Source: Acidobacteriota bacterium (GTDB taxonomy: Bacteria > Acidobacteriota > Thermoanaerobaculia > Multivoradales > Multivoraceae). Taken from it: a stretch of DNA of 64,000 nucleotides. Below the pieces are notes generated by a model, which was given only the letters and a program-made list of their open reading frames with translations, had not been told where the DNA came from and ran no database searches. The stretch is from contig QQVD01000030.1 in assembly GCA_003388555.1 (NCBI GenBank), positions 62,001 through 126,000 on the forward strand, written 5' to 3'. A program made the position numbers and the translations under genes. This document shows, piece by piece, positions 50,547 to 59,836 of this stretch. Positions within the stretch are counted from its first letter, which is position 1; every line of letters starts with the position of its first letter.

Positions 50547-50668
50547 GAGGGGATCTCCGAGGGTGCTCCGGCGTGCGGAGCGGTGTCGATGTTCAGGCGA
50601 TGGGAGGCGCAGACGCGTCGCGATCCGCTGCGAGGAGAAGGTCGGCCTCGACGACCGGAGAACGTCGC

Positions 50669-52390
50669 TCATCCGTCACTGCCGGCGGAGGTCGTGCCGG
50701 CGCCGACCTTCGGTTCGACGGGCTTGGCGAGGAAGGGGAACTCGATCGGCTTCTCGGTGTCGCTGCCGATGGTCAGGGTGCCCTCGAGCCGCCGCTCCGC
50801 GTCGAGCTGAGCGACCAGGGTGGTCGTGGTGGCGCTCGCCTCGGGAGTCGGGAACTGGGTCGTGATCTCGAGCCTGTCTCCGCTCCAGCCGAAGTCGTCG
50901 AGACTGATGGTGAACATCACGACGCCCTGCACCAGGTAGAGCCAGCCCTCACCCTCGCGCGGCGCGTAGAGACCGAACGGCATGAAGCCGCCGGCGACCC
51001 AACCGTGCTCGGCCGGCAACTCGGAGAGGATCGAGCGCAGCTTCTCCTCGGGGCGCAGCGGCGTGTGCACCACACCCTCCTTCTGCACCGCCTCGATGAA
51101 GCCGTTGAACATCTCGCTGAAGGTGTCGCCGCGGTAGATGACCTCGGCGGTCGGGTCGGGATTGGAGGGGTTCGCGGCCGAGTTGTCCCAGCGCGCGGTC
51201 ACCTCGATGCGGCTGCCGGCGGGCACGTCGACCAGCTCGGTCGGGTAGTAGAGCCACTGCCAGTTGTAGTCGTAGTCGGGCACGTCGAGCAGGGTTTCGC
51301 GCTCGCCGTCGGGATGGATCAGCTCGTACTTCATCGCTTTCCCGCGCACGTGCATGTGCGGCGAGAAGGCGAGCAGCTGCATATCGCGATCGAAGGTGTA
51401 GTACGCCATCTCGGGGTGATCGGCGGCACCCGGCGGGATGCGCAGGCCGGTGTTGGTCACCGGCAGGGTCGCCACCTCCTTGCGCAGCTCGCCCTCACCG
51501 AAGTGGATGCCGATGCGGCTCCTGTCGACGGTCGCCTCGCCGAAGGGGTGGTAGTGGTTGTCCATCGTGATAGTGGTGCCCGGCGAGAGGATGCGGCCCA
51601 TGCCCTCCGGGAAGACGTAGGGCGGCATGCCGGCGGTCCAGATGCCGAAGACGCCGTTGCGGGCCGGCTTGTCGGCGGCGCCGATCTGGCCCGACGAGCC
51701 CGGCGAGGCGTAGGTCGCCTGGAAGTGATGGGTGGCGCGGCGGTCGCCGGGCAGGAACTCGATCGCCTGCACCCAGCGCTCGCCATCGAGCGGCACCGCG
51801 ATCGTCTCCTTGGGGAAGAGGTCCGGACCTGACGCCGGCACCTCCACCGGGCTCAGCTCGAGCACGAGGTCCGGCTCGCCGAGCACCCAGGTGTCGGAGA
51901 ACTCCGGTGTCTGCGGGAGATGCGACGGATCACCCTCGGGAGCGCCGGCGCGCGCCCAGCGCACCAGCGTCTCGATCTGCTCGTCGCTGAGCGAGAGGTC
52001 GCCCTCGAACTGCAACCGGTCTGACTCGCCGCTCCACGGTGGCATCTCGCCGGCGCTGACCGCGCGGGCGATCGACTTGGCCCACGGCCGTGCCTCGGCG
52101 TACGAGAGCAGCGACATCGGCGCGACCTGGCCAGGCCGGTGGCAGGTGACGCACTTGCCGAACAGGATCGGCGCGACGTCGCGGCTGAAGGTCGCCGCCG
52201 GCTCCTCGCTCGCGCCCACCGGCGTCGCGGAGCGGATCGCAGCGACGCCACCGGCGGCCGACAGGACCGCGGCCGAGAAGGCGAAAGCGACAGCGAGCCT
52301 GGGCAGGCGCGCCGGGCCGCCCGGCGGACGGCGGCGCGAGGCTGCGCGCCGCGGAGGGTGCCGCGGAGAGCGGGGTGCGAGTCGAGACAT
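50669..52390 (-). CDS. cytochrome c / copper type II monooxygenase-like fusion
   Basis: A 573-residue exported protein (hydrophobic LAVAFAFSAAVLSAAGGVA). An N-terminal cytochrome c domain has C80-V-T-C83-H84 (CVTCHRPGQ), with a Met-bearing AGEMPPWSGESD segment. The rest resembles copper type II ascorbate-dependent monooxygenases (PHM/DBM type): RRATHHFQATYASPG, TITMDNHYHPFGEATVDR and LLAFSPHMHVRGKAMKYEL carry His clusters like the CuH and CuM sites. An electron donor fused to a copper hydroxylase would be consistent. GAGGAGG lies seven bases before ATG 52390. A CopC-like lipoprotein follows. Confidence 0.82.
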   Translation of the reverse strand: MSRLAPRSPRHPPRRAASRRRPPGGPARLPRLAVAFAFSAAVLSAAGGVAAIRSATPVGASEEPAATFSRDVAPILFGKCVTCHRPGQVAPMSLLSYAEARPWAKSIARAVSAGEMPPWSGESDRLQFEGDLSLSDEQIETLVRWARAGAPEGDPSHLPQTPEFSDTWVLGEPDLVLELSPVEVPASGPDLFPKETIAVPLDGERWVQAIEFLPGDRRATHHFQATYASPGSSGQIGAADKPARNGVFGIWTAGMPPYVFPEGMGRILSPGTTITMDNHYHPFGEATVDRSRIGIHFGEGELRKEVATLPVTNTGLRIPPGAADHPEMAYYTFDRDMQLLAFSPHMHVRGKAMKYELIHPDGERETLLDVPDYDYNWQWLYYPTELVDVPAGSRIEVTARWDNSAANPSNPDPTAEVIYRGDTFSEMFNGFIEAVQKEGVVHTPLRPEEKLRSILSELPAEHGWVAGGFMPFGLYAPREGEGWLYLVQGVVMFTISLDDFGWSGDRLEITTQFPTPEASATTTTLVAQLDAERRLEGTLTIGSDTEKPIEFPFLAKPVEPKVGAGTTSAGSDG

Positions 52391-52721
52391 CGAAGACCTC
52401 CTCGATCCGGTGCGGCCCAGCTCCCGAGCGTCCTGGAGCAGTGCCGGTCGCGCTTCCGTGAGGGGACGACCCGTCGGCAGGAGCGGCGAACATCGAACGC
52501 CCCGGCGCGGGCGAATCACGGGACAGAATACACTGCGGCGGCGCGCGGCGCGTCCCTCTCGGAGCGGGCGCCGGGTTCGGGCGCGCGGGCCTTCTCGGCT
52601 CTGCCGTCGCCCGACCACTGCGGTCCGGCCGCCGCTGCGATCCAGGCCGCCAGAACACCACAGCGCCCGAGATGCGCGCCAGCCCGCGCCGTCCCGGAGC
52701 TGCACAGAGAACGGAGACTTC

Positions 52722-53273
52722 GTGAAACAGCTCCTCCCCTTCCTCTTCGCCCTCGGCACCGCCGTCTGCTGGGGCCTCTACGGGCCGACGCTCGGCCGCG
52801 CCCGCATCGCCGACGCCGACCTCTCGCCGTTCAAGCCCTACGTCGCCATCGGCTTCGCCTACCTGGTGATCGCCATCCTCGGCGGCATGGTCGGCATGTA
52901 CTTCAAGGGCGACAGCTTCACGCCGTCCGGCGCCGGAGCCTGGTGGGGCCTGATCGCGGGCACCCTCGGTGCGCTCGGCGCCTTCAACCTGACCCTGGCG
53001 ATGTTCACCGGCGGCGCCCGCATCCCCCACGCCGTGATGCCGGTCGTCTTCGGCGGTGCGGTGACGGTGACCGCCCTCTACACCATCCTGACGTCCGGCG
53101 GCACGCTGAGGATGACGCCGCGTCTGGGTCTCGGCATCGTGTTGATGTTCGTCTCGATCGTGATCATCACCACGAACACGCCCCACGCGCCTCCCGCCGG
53201 CGGCGCGCACGGAAGCCAGGGAGCTCCGACAGCGGCGGGCGGGGCCGGCGGCGAGACCGGCGACGGGCACTGA
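52722..53273 (+). CDS. EamA/DMT-like small membrane protein
   Basis: A 183-residue protein starting at GTG 52722 with GGAG five bases upstream. Five predicted helices: LLPFLFALGTAVCWGLYGPT, FKPYVAIGFAYLVIAILGGM, AWWGLIAGTLGALGAFNLTL, VMPVVFGGAVTVTALYTIL and LGLGIVLMFVSIVIITTNTP. The first helix with WGLYGPT is reminiscent of half-length DMT transporters. The last 20 residues are Gly/Ala-rich with His at the end. Substrate unknown. Divergent to the cytochrome-copper gene. Confidence 0.68.
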   Translation: MKQLLPFLFALGTAVCWGLYGPTLGRARIADADLSPFKPYVAIGFAYLVIAILGGMVGMYFKGDSFTPSGAGAWWGLIAGTLGALGAFNLTLAMFTGGARIPHAVMPVVFGGAVTVTALYTILTSGGTLRMTPRLGLGIVLMFVSIVIITTNTPHAPPAGGAHGSQGAPTAAGGAGGETGDGH

Positions 53274-53407
53274 ATCCGCCCGCCCGGGTCCGTGTCCTGC
53301 GATCGGCCGCGCCATGCGCTGAGCCCGGATGCCTCATGGCGCGCCCTCGGGAGACGCCCGCAGTCTCCTCGAGGCGGAGTCCTACTGCCTACCCGGCAGG
53401 CCCTCGC

Positions 53408-56101
53408 TCAGCGCGGCGGCTCGGTGCCCACCCACCAGGGTGACGTCCACGCGACGGCGCCGTCGATCTGGGTGACCTTGACGTAGTACCAGTCGCCGCC
53501 AGGCGCCGAACGCTCCTCGCCCCAACGCATCGTCACGTCGTCGACGCCGGCTGCCGGCAGCCGTCGCAGGGCGACGCGATCCTCGGTGACCCCGCCGTCG
53601 ACCGCGCGCACCGCGGTCTCGTCGCCGAGCCCGGCGAGACGGAAGACCTCGCGCACGGCCGGGAAGTCGCTGTCCTCGCGCTCCACCGGCGGTGCGCGAC
53701 CGGCCTCGCGGGTGGGGTTCACCGAGACCTCCAGAGTCGCCTCGTCGCCGACCCCTTCGAGCTCGAGCTCGACCACGCGCTCGATGCCCCGTGTCGCCAG
53801 ATCGAACACGACACGCTGCTTCGCCCCGCGGCCGTCGTTCCCCTCGGCGGTCGCCTCGACGCGCACGGAGTCGGTGTCGGGAGCGACCTTGCCGACCAGT
53901 CGCGCAGCGGCGACGCGGGCACCGCGCAGGGCGATCGACCCACCCCAGCGGCGGTGTCCGCGCGGATTGTCGCGGATCCCCTGACCGGCGGAGCCGAACT
54001 TGCCGAACGGCTCGGAGCTCGAGGAGAAGACCACCTGGTAGCGCGCGCGACCATCGGTGGACGCCGCAGCGGGATCCCCTTGCCGGGTGAGATCCTCGAC
54101 GTGCACCACCTCGCCGGAGCGCACCACCTCGATCCGCGCCAGCGGCGCGGTGCCGATGGCGCGCAGCCGGATTCCGCGCTCTTCGGTCATCGCCAGGGAG
54201 CTCCCCATCGGGCGCCCGTTGAGGTCGGCGAGCAGGATGATCCGCTCGGCTCCGCTGGTCGCGACGGTGCGCCTGGCCCTCAGGCCGTCGAAGATCTCGT
54301 CGCGCCCCTTGGCCGGCGCGAACACTCCCCCGAGGCCGCCGAACTGGTGGATGTTCGAGCGCCGGTTGGCGAGACCGCGACCGGGCGAGTAGCCGGGATG
54401 ACCGAGATGGTCGTCGCTGGCGCCGACGAAGCCGACCTGGAAGCCGCGCTCCAGGTAGTAACGGCCGAACCACTCGAAGGTGCCGTGGCCCGACATGATC
54501 TCGACCAGTCGTTCGGTGTCGAAGTCGCTGAGCCGCCAGTCGCCCGCCTGGTGGGCGTGGGGGATGACCAGCACGTCGTCCGGGTCGAAGCGCGCGTGCA
54601 GGCCGCGGTAGAGGGCGGAGAGTACCGGCGCCTCCTGGCTCGGCACCCGCGGCTGGTCGAAGTGGCGGTAGAACACGTTGTGATGACCGCCGACCTGGCG
54701 GTTCGCGGTCCACTCGTAACCCGGGTAGACGACGAGCCGGCCGTCCTGCGACCAGCGGCGCGACGCCTCGTTGAGGGTCCTCCACTCGCCGTCGTCCATC
54801 CAGATGTCGTGCTCGCTGAGGGTCAGGAAGTCGAGCCGGGCGTCGTCGCGGCCGAAGCGGAAGTAGCCGTCGACCGAGCCGAGCCCCTCGGCGAAGCCGC
54901 AGTGACCGTGCGTCTCGCCCCAGTAGAGCCGCACCTGCGGATCGGCCTCGACCAGGATCGGGTTGGCCTGGCCGACGACCGCACCGTCCGGCGAGCGGAA
55001 GGTGAAGCGCTGCACTCCCGGCGCCTCGAAGCGAGCCTCGAGGAGATGGATCGCGCCAGCGTAGTCGTTCGCCAGGTTCGACTTAGCGGCCGGGATCTCG
55101 GCGTAGGGCGCGCCGTTGAGCAGCACCTGGTAGGACGGGATCGCTCCCGAAGCCCGGTTGTAACCGGCGTCCTCGCTGCGCACCGAGATCTCGACCCTCT
55201 CGCCGACCGCGACGATCGACGGGGCGAACCCCTGCACCGCGACCGCCGCGCCACCGACCACCTTGAAGGTCGGGGTGGGGAACTCGTGGAAGAGCCCGTC
55301 GCCGTGATCGACGTAGACCGGTAGCGCCACCGCGTCGTTGCTGTACGAGGGCACCCGGTAGCCGGGTCCGCCGCCGGAGCGGTCGCCGTAGGTGACGGTG
55401 ACCCGGTCGCCGGGCTGCAGGTCGGCGCCGGAGAGGCGGAACGCCGGCAGCGGTGTGGCGCCACGGAAACCGCCGTGCGGGCCGACGATCGGCGCCTCGG
55501 TGCGCTCGAAGACGGCGCCGGGGCGCGAGCTGGCGATCGTCGTGTAGCCCTCGCCGGCCGCATCGTCGACCTGGATCGGCGTGCCGGTGAGGAAGTGGCG
55601 CGCGATGAGGAAGCGGCCACCCGCGCGCACCGGCAGACGGCCCACGGTGTAGGTCACGCGGTAGGTCTGCAGCGAGTCGGCGATCGCCGCCGGCGGCCCT
55701 TCGATCGACAGGGTTCCCAGCAGCCCCGGGTCGGCCGCCGCGACGAGCCGCCGCACGTCGTCGTCGAGCTGCTCGAGGAAACGGTCGCCGGCGCCGCTCT
55801 GGCCGCTCATCACGCGGCCCACCATCAGGGTGGTGTTCAGCGGCACGAACCCGCCGAGCAACGAACGGGCGTTGGCCCAGCGCCACACCACCTCGGCTCG
55901 CCGGCGCGCCTCGTCCTCGGCGACAGCAGGCGTCGGTTGGTCTTCGATCGCGGCGATCAGTGCATCGACCTGCTGCTGCAGCTCGGCCGGCAATGCCTGC
56001 GCGACGGACGGCGGCGAGGCTCCCGCGACGGCGAGCACGGCGATCACCGTGGCGGCCGAAACGGGTCTGGGCCACGCCCGGGCCGAAGCCCGACGCCGCA
56101 T
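53408..56101 (-). CDS. DUF3604-family secreted protein
   Basis: An 897-residue exported protein (signal VSAATVIAVLAVAGASPPS). The N-terminal 370 residues form beta-rich domains. From about 405 a metal-dependent PHP-like fold begins: RLYWGETHGHCGFAEG, DFLTLSEHDIWMDDGEW, VVYPGYEWTANRQVGGHHN, VLVIPHAHQAGDW and GFVGASDDHLGHPGYSPGRG, the His/Asp set that defines DUF3604. The last 250 residues are beta-sandwich-like. Family members are uncharacterised and possibly hydrolytic. The ATG overlaps the upstream stop (TGATG), so it is coupled to the gene at 56101-56805. No strong ribosome binding site of its own is needed. Confidence 0.85.
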   Translation of the reverse strand: MRRRASARAWPRPVSAATVIAVLAVAGASPPSVAQALPAELQQQVDALIAAIEDQPTPAVAEDEARRRAEVVWRWANARSLLGGFVPLNTTLMVGRVMSGQSGAGDRFLEQLDDDVRRLVAAADPGLLGTLSIEGPPAAIADSLQTYRVTYTVGRLPVRAGGRFLIARHFLTGTPIQVDDAAGEGYTTIASSRPGAVFERTEAPIVGPHGGFRGATPLPAFRLSGADLQPGDRVTVTYGDRSGGGPGYRVPSYSNDAVALPVYVDHGDGLFHEFPTPTFKVVGGAAVAVQGFAPSIVAVGERVEISVRSEDAGYNRASGAIPSYQVLLNGAPYAEIPAAKSNLANDYAGAIHLLEARFEAPGVQRFTFRSPDGAVVGQANPILVEADPQVRLYWGETHGHCGFAEGLGSVDGYFRFGRDDARLDFLTLSEHDIWMDDGEWRTLNEASRRWSQDGRLVVYPGYEWTANRQVGGHHNVFYRHFDQPRVPSQEAPVLSALYRGLHARFDPDDVLVIPHAHQAGDWRLSDFDTERLVEIMSGHGTFEWFGRYYLERGFQVGFVGASDDHLGHPGYSPGRGLANRRSNIHQFGGLGGVFAPAKGRDEIFDGLRARRTVATSGAERIILLADLNGRPMGSSLAMTEERGIRLRAIGTAPLARIEVVRSGEVVHVEDLTRQGDPAAASTDGRARYQVVFSSSSEPFGKFGSAGQGIRDNPRGHRRWGGSIALRGARVAAARLVGKVAPDTDSVRVEATAEGNDGRGAKQRVVFDLATRGIERVVELELEGVGDEATLEVSVNPTREAGRAPPVEREDSDFPAVREVFRLAGLGDETAVRAVDGGVTEDRVALRRLPAAGVDDVTMRWGEERSAPGGDWYYVKVTQIDGAVAWTSPWWVGTEPPR

Positions 56102-56805
56102 CACGGCGACCCGTCGCGCGGCGGCGTGATCATGATGTGGGCGCCGGGCGTGCCTTCGCCCATCAGCCAGGGCGCGACGCCACCGGTGGGACCGGCGGGC
56201 AGGCCGAGCTCCTCGGCGGTGGCTCCCGGCACGTAGAGGACCCAGCGGGTGTGGGCGCCTTCGATCTCGCCCTTCTCGGGGTCGTAGCGCCTGCCGGTGG
56301 TCACGTAGAGCGCCCGCGGTCCGGCCGGCATCGGCAGCTCGCCGGCTTCGATCTCGGCGAAGCGACGGTCCGAGCGCTCCTTGCCCTGCACTCCTTCGAA
56401 GCTGAGCTGGCGACCGCGCGCCATGTACGGCTCGAGATCGCGGTGGTAGCAGGCGATGTTGAGCGCCGCGTCGCGCGGGTCGTCGGCGAGGCAGACGATG
56501 TCGTTGCTGCCCTCGCGCAGGGTGACGTTGCTGCCGTCCGCACGCCAGCCGATCACCGTGGCCTCGGCGCGCCGGTCTTCGGGCGCCGCCAGCACCGCCG
56601 CGGCGATCTGCTCGGCGTCGGGAGGCACCGCGACCGAAACCTCCGGTTGCGACTCGGTCTCCTGGGCGATCAGCGGCGGCGGCGCGACGGCGGCGAGGAC
56701 GCAGGCCAGCGAGAGGAGAACGAAGGCGGCGCCGAAGGGGTGCGGGCCCAGGCGGGCCGGCGAAGCAGCGGCGAGACTCGGGCAGAGGCGGTGGTACCGG
56801 CGCAA
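56101..56805 (-). CDS. secreted protein coupled to DUF3604 gene
   Basis: A 234-residue exported protein read from TTG 56805, with AGGAGG eight bases upstream; in-frame codons further up lack a site. A hydrophobic segment (FGAAFVLLSLACVLAAVAPP) is a signal anchor or signal peptide. The mature part has ATVIGWRADGSNVTLREGSN, LNIACYHRDLEPYMARGRQL and HTRWVLYVPGATAEELGLPA, ending in MITPPRDGSP. No family is recognised, but similar small proteins of a few hundred residues occur near enzymes in environmental bacteria. Its stop overlaps the ATG of the DUF3604 gene. Confidence 0.68.
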   Translation of the reverse strand: MRRYHRLCPSLAAASPARLGPHPFGAAFVLLSLACVLAAVAPPPLIAQETESQPEVSVAVPPDAEQIAAAVLAAPEDRRAEATVIGWRADGSNVTLREGSNDIVCLADDPRDAALNIACYHRDLEPYMARGRQLSFEGVQGKERSDRRFAEIEAGELPMPAGPRALYVTTGRRYDPEKGEIEGAHTRWVLYVPGATAEELGLPAGPTGGVAPWLMGEGTPGAHIMITPPRDGSP

Positions 56806-56813
56806 AGGGAGCT

Positions 56814-56819
56814 CCTCCT
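56814..56819 (-). promoter_or_regulatory. ribosome binding site deciding a TTG start
   Basis: AGGAGG on the minus strand, eight bases before TTG 56805. Confidence 0.6.
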
Positions 56820-57039
56820 GTCGAAGCCTCCGCGGCGCTCGGTCCGGCGCTCGGGTCACATCCCTGCGACCCGTCGAGCCGCCTTCGGCCCGCGGAGTGG
56901 GGGTCGTCTCGGACTCTCGGACTTTCGGTCGGGAGCCTACAGGACGCACCGACGCCACCGACGCATCGCACGGCGCGGATCCCCGCTTCGGCTCGTCCGC
57001 CCTCAGCCGGACGGGGAGGCCGCGCCAACGCTCCCGAGG

Positions 57040-59436
57040 TCAGGGATCCTCGACCAGCTCGATCGGCAGCGCCGTGCGCACCTTGAGACCCTTCGGCAAC
57101 ACCCGCAGCTCCGGCCGCGCGTCGGCTCCGTCCCCGGGACCGCGCTCGCTGTAGTAGCTGACGATCAGCTGGCTGCGCAGCTCCGCCTCGATCTGGCGGT
57201 AGACCGCCTCGACCTGGTCGAGCGAAGCGACCTGGAACAGCCTGCCGCCGGTGGGCTCGGTGATCAGCCTCAGGTTGGAGCGCGCGGTGACCTCGGCGAA
57301 CTGGATCTCCGGCGCGCCGGGAGAGCCACGCCGGATCGAGCCGATGGAGCCCGAAGAGCCGGACAACGCGATCACGTACACCGGCACCCCGAGGCGCTGG
57401 CCGAACTCGATGGCGCGCTGCGGATCGGCGCGGCTGTCGCTGTCGAAGCCGTCGGTGAACACCACCAGCGCCTTGCGCCCCTTGACGTCGCCGAACTGCA
57501 GCAGCGAGAAGAGCACCGAGTCGTAGAGCGCGGTGCCGCCCTCCGGCTGCAGCCGGTCGAGGGCGAAGCGAGCCGCCTCGAGGTCGCCGGTCAGCGGCTG
57601 CAGCAGACGCAGGCGCTGGTCGAAGTCGACGACGAAGACCCGGTCGCCGGTGCTCAGCGTCTGCTCGAGGAAGGCCGCGGTGAGCTGGCGGGTGCGCTCC
57701 CAGACGTCGCGCATGCTGCCGGAGGAGTCGATCGCCATGCCGAGCGCGAGCTGCGTGTCCGTCGACGGGCTGACCTGGTCGACCGGGTAGACGCGGCCGC
57801 GCCGGCCTCCCTCGCGCACCTCGAAGTCCTCGGGGCGCAGGTCGGTGACCGGCGCGCCGCGCCCGTCAACCACCAGCACCTGGAGGCGCACCAGCTGCAC
57901 GTCGAGCGTCTCGGCGAAGCCGCCGGCGGCGTTGGCGTCCTGCACCAGACGCACGTCCTCGAGCTCACGGCCGTCGTCGAGTCTGGCGACGACGCGCACG
58001 AAGTCCTGCGCCGTCGGCGGCGGCGACTCGAAGCGGGCGGCGAAGCGCTCGATGCTCTCGGCGCCGCGTCCGGAGGGATCGTCGACCTCAGAAGTGAGTG
58101 CGCCCAGCCTCTCCTGGTTGCGGTAGAAGGTGACGCCTTCGAGCAGGGCATCGCGCGGCACCGACACCGCGGCCTGGATCTCGATCGCTCCTGCGCCGCT
58201 CTGCACCTGGAGGCCGGTCAGCCGCACCGAGAACCGCGGATCGAGCCGGTTCAGCACCAGGGTGTCGCTGCCCAGCAGGCGCTCGCCGGGGCCGTACGCC
58301 TTCACCTCGACGGTCTGCTCGCGCGGTGGATCGGCGAGCTCGACCTTCGCCTCCCAGGGCGGCAGCACCCGGCGCTCGAAGCGCTCGCCGTCGAGCAGGA
58401 ACTCGACCGTCTGGATCGTCGGATCGACGTTGAGGGTCTCGAGCAGCACCCGGCCGGTGAGCAGCTGTCCGCGCGCGCCTTCGGGCGGCAGCAGCCTGAT
58501 CACCGCCGAGCGTTGCGGCGGGTCGGCGAGCGCGGCGGTGCGCGACGCGCCCGAGGAACTGGACGCGGCCTCGGCTCGAGCGCGCGCACCTTCACCAGGT
58601 GTCCTGTCGTCGGTCGACGGGTCCGGCGACACCGGCGGCAGCACCTCGGCCCGTCGCGAATCGGTGCGTCGCTCCGTTCCCGGGGCACGCACCAGCTCGC
58701 CGCCACCGGCGACACGCTCGTAGACGGTGCGCAGATCGAGCTGCGAGCCGAGGCCCAGGCTGAGATCGCTCTCGAGCACCAGGCGCGGCGCTCCGTCGTC
58801 GCCCTGGCTCCTGGTGAAGCGCTCGCTGCGCCGCCGCGGTTCGGCCCGGGTCTCGACCACCAGCGCCTCGCCTTCGAGGCGCGCCGTCACCTCGCCAGTG
58901 AAGGAGTCGCCGACGGTGCGGCCGTCGAGGTGCAGCTCGCGGGTGTTGCGCGCCGCGTCGCGGATGCGCAGCGTCCTGCCGTCCTCGGCGAGGTCGATCT
59001 GCAGCACCTGGAGGGCGCGGAAGATCTCCTCGACCTGAGCCCGCACTCCGCCCGGGGCGTTGATGCCGCCCTGCGGTGCCGGCGAGTTGGAACGCCCCGT
59101 CGGCCCGCCGGAACGACCTCTCGTGCCGGCGGAGGTGCCGCCAGAGTAGGGCCCCGCCTGCCAACCCGTTCCCCCGCGTGGGCCGCTGCTGAGCCACTCG
59201 GCCATCTTCTCGTCGAGATCGTCGCTCTCGCCCTCGAGCAGCAGCCAGGTGCCGGTGAGGTCCAGGCCGCTCGTCGAGTCGCCCTGCACGGTGACGGAAG
59301 CGGAGACCGGGTGCCCGGCGACGGCGAGTGCGAGCACCAGCGGGAGCATCGCCAGGGCAGAGGGCCCGGCGAGGTGGGAGCGGCCGCCGGGTGGTGCCAC
59401 GGGGCCGGATGTGGGACAGGGGAATCTGGGAATCAC
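57040..59436 (-). CDS. secreted VWFA-domain protein (acidobacterial type)
   Basis: A 798-residue exported protein that starts at GTG 59436 with AGAGG upstream; signal peptide LAMLPLVLALAVAGHPVSA. Residues 50-300 are low-complexity and beta-rich, including a stretch with Gly/Ser/Arg repeats; 310-480 have beta-sandwich-like strands. From about 500 the pattern of the VWFA-related acidobacterial family follows: LQVLVVDGRGAPVTDLRPED, FEVREGG, then the VWA domain at about 560-750 with MIDAS residues DSSGS (MAIDSSGSMRD), TALYDS and TDGFDSDS. It probably binds protein or polymer ligands at the cell surface. No ATPase partner is adjacent. Confidence 0.88.
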   Translation of the reverse strand: MIPRFPCPTSGPVAPPGGRSHLAGPSALAMLPLVLALAVAGHPVSASVTVQGDSTSGLDLTGTWLLLEGESDDLDEKMAEWLSSGPRGGTGWQAGPYSGGTSAGTRGRSGGPTGRSNSPAPQGGINAPGGVRAQVEEIFRALQVLQIDLAEDGRTLRIRDAARNTRELHLDGRTVGDSFTGEVTARLEGEALVVETRAEPRRRSERFTRSQGDDGAPRLVLESDLSLGLGSQLDLRTVYERVAGGGELVRAPGTERRTDSRRAEVLPPVSPDPSTDDRTPGEGARARAEAASSSSGASRTAALADPPQRSAVIRLLPPEGARGQLLTGRVLLETLNVDPTIQTVEFLLDGERFERRVLPPWEAKVELADPPREQTVEVKAYGPGERLLGSDTLVLNRLDPRFSVRLTGLQVQSGAGAIEIQAAVSVPRDALLEGVTFYRNQERLGALTSEVDDPSGRGAESIERFAARFESPPPTAQDFVRVVARLDDGRELEDVRLVQDANAAGGFAETLDVQLVRLQVLVVDGRGAPVTDLRPEDFEVREGGRRGRVYPVDQVSPSTDTQLALGMAIDSSGSMRDVWERTRQLTAAFLEQTLSTGDRVFVVDFDQRLRLLQPLTGDLEAARFALDRLQPEGGTALYDSVLFSLLQFGDVKGRKALVVFTDGFDSDSRADPQRAIEFGQRLGVPVYVIALSGSSGSIGSIRRGSPGAPEIQFAEVTARSNLRLITEPTGGRLFQVASLDQVEAVYRQIEAELRSQLIVSYYSERGPGDGADARPELRVLPKGLKVRTALPIELVEDP

Positions 59437-59836
59437 TGAGTCGAACCTCTTCAGTCGTACTCGAGCCCTGCAATCTGTACGCCGCCCCGAGGTTGGCCGG
59501 ACTTCAAGCGGCAGGCCGCTTCCCCGAGGTGCGCGAACCGCGTTCCGCCTCTGCCTGCGTCTCCCGAGGTGGACACACCCGTGGCCCGAGGGAGTCGAAA
59601 AGACCAGGCGGTTGACCAGGGCTCCTGCCCCCGCAACGAATCACCTCGTCCTTTCCGGCCGACCTCTCACCCCCTTCAGGGGGCACGATCGAGGAAAGGG
59701 CGGCAGCGCTCACTGGCTCGCACTGCCGGCCCTGCGGCTCAGCTCGCGGCCGCTCGCGTCGGCCTGTGGGGGTGTCCCAGTCGACGATCGCGTTCCGCCT
59801 CGTTGCTCTCCCCGAGCGGGCAGCAGTGGTGCCCGC
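59437..59836. other. intergenic region with a large repeat block
   Basis: 400 bases between minus-strand genes. The only structure seen is the repeat at 59667-59774 (C/G-run hairpin plus block copy d). No gene is supported. Confidence 0.65.
59667..59774 (+). repeat. C/G-run hairpin plus large intergenic repeat block, copy d
   Basis: A CCCCCTTCAGGGGG hairpin at 59670-59683 is followed by AGGAAAGGGCGGCAGCGCTC, a CTGCGGCTCAGCTCGC core and CGCTCGCGTCGGCCTGTGGG, matching blocks near 238-311 (inverted), 3076-3152 and 3190-3267 some 56 kb away. Confidence 0.75.

Noticed and set aside
55960-59439. 1159-codon open frame on the + strand
   Set aside because: Antisense to the VWFA and DUF3604-partner genes. 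Composition is rich in Arg, Gly, Ala, Leu, Glu and Asp, typical of shadow frames in GC-rich DNA.
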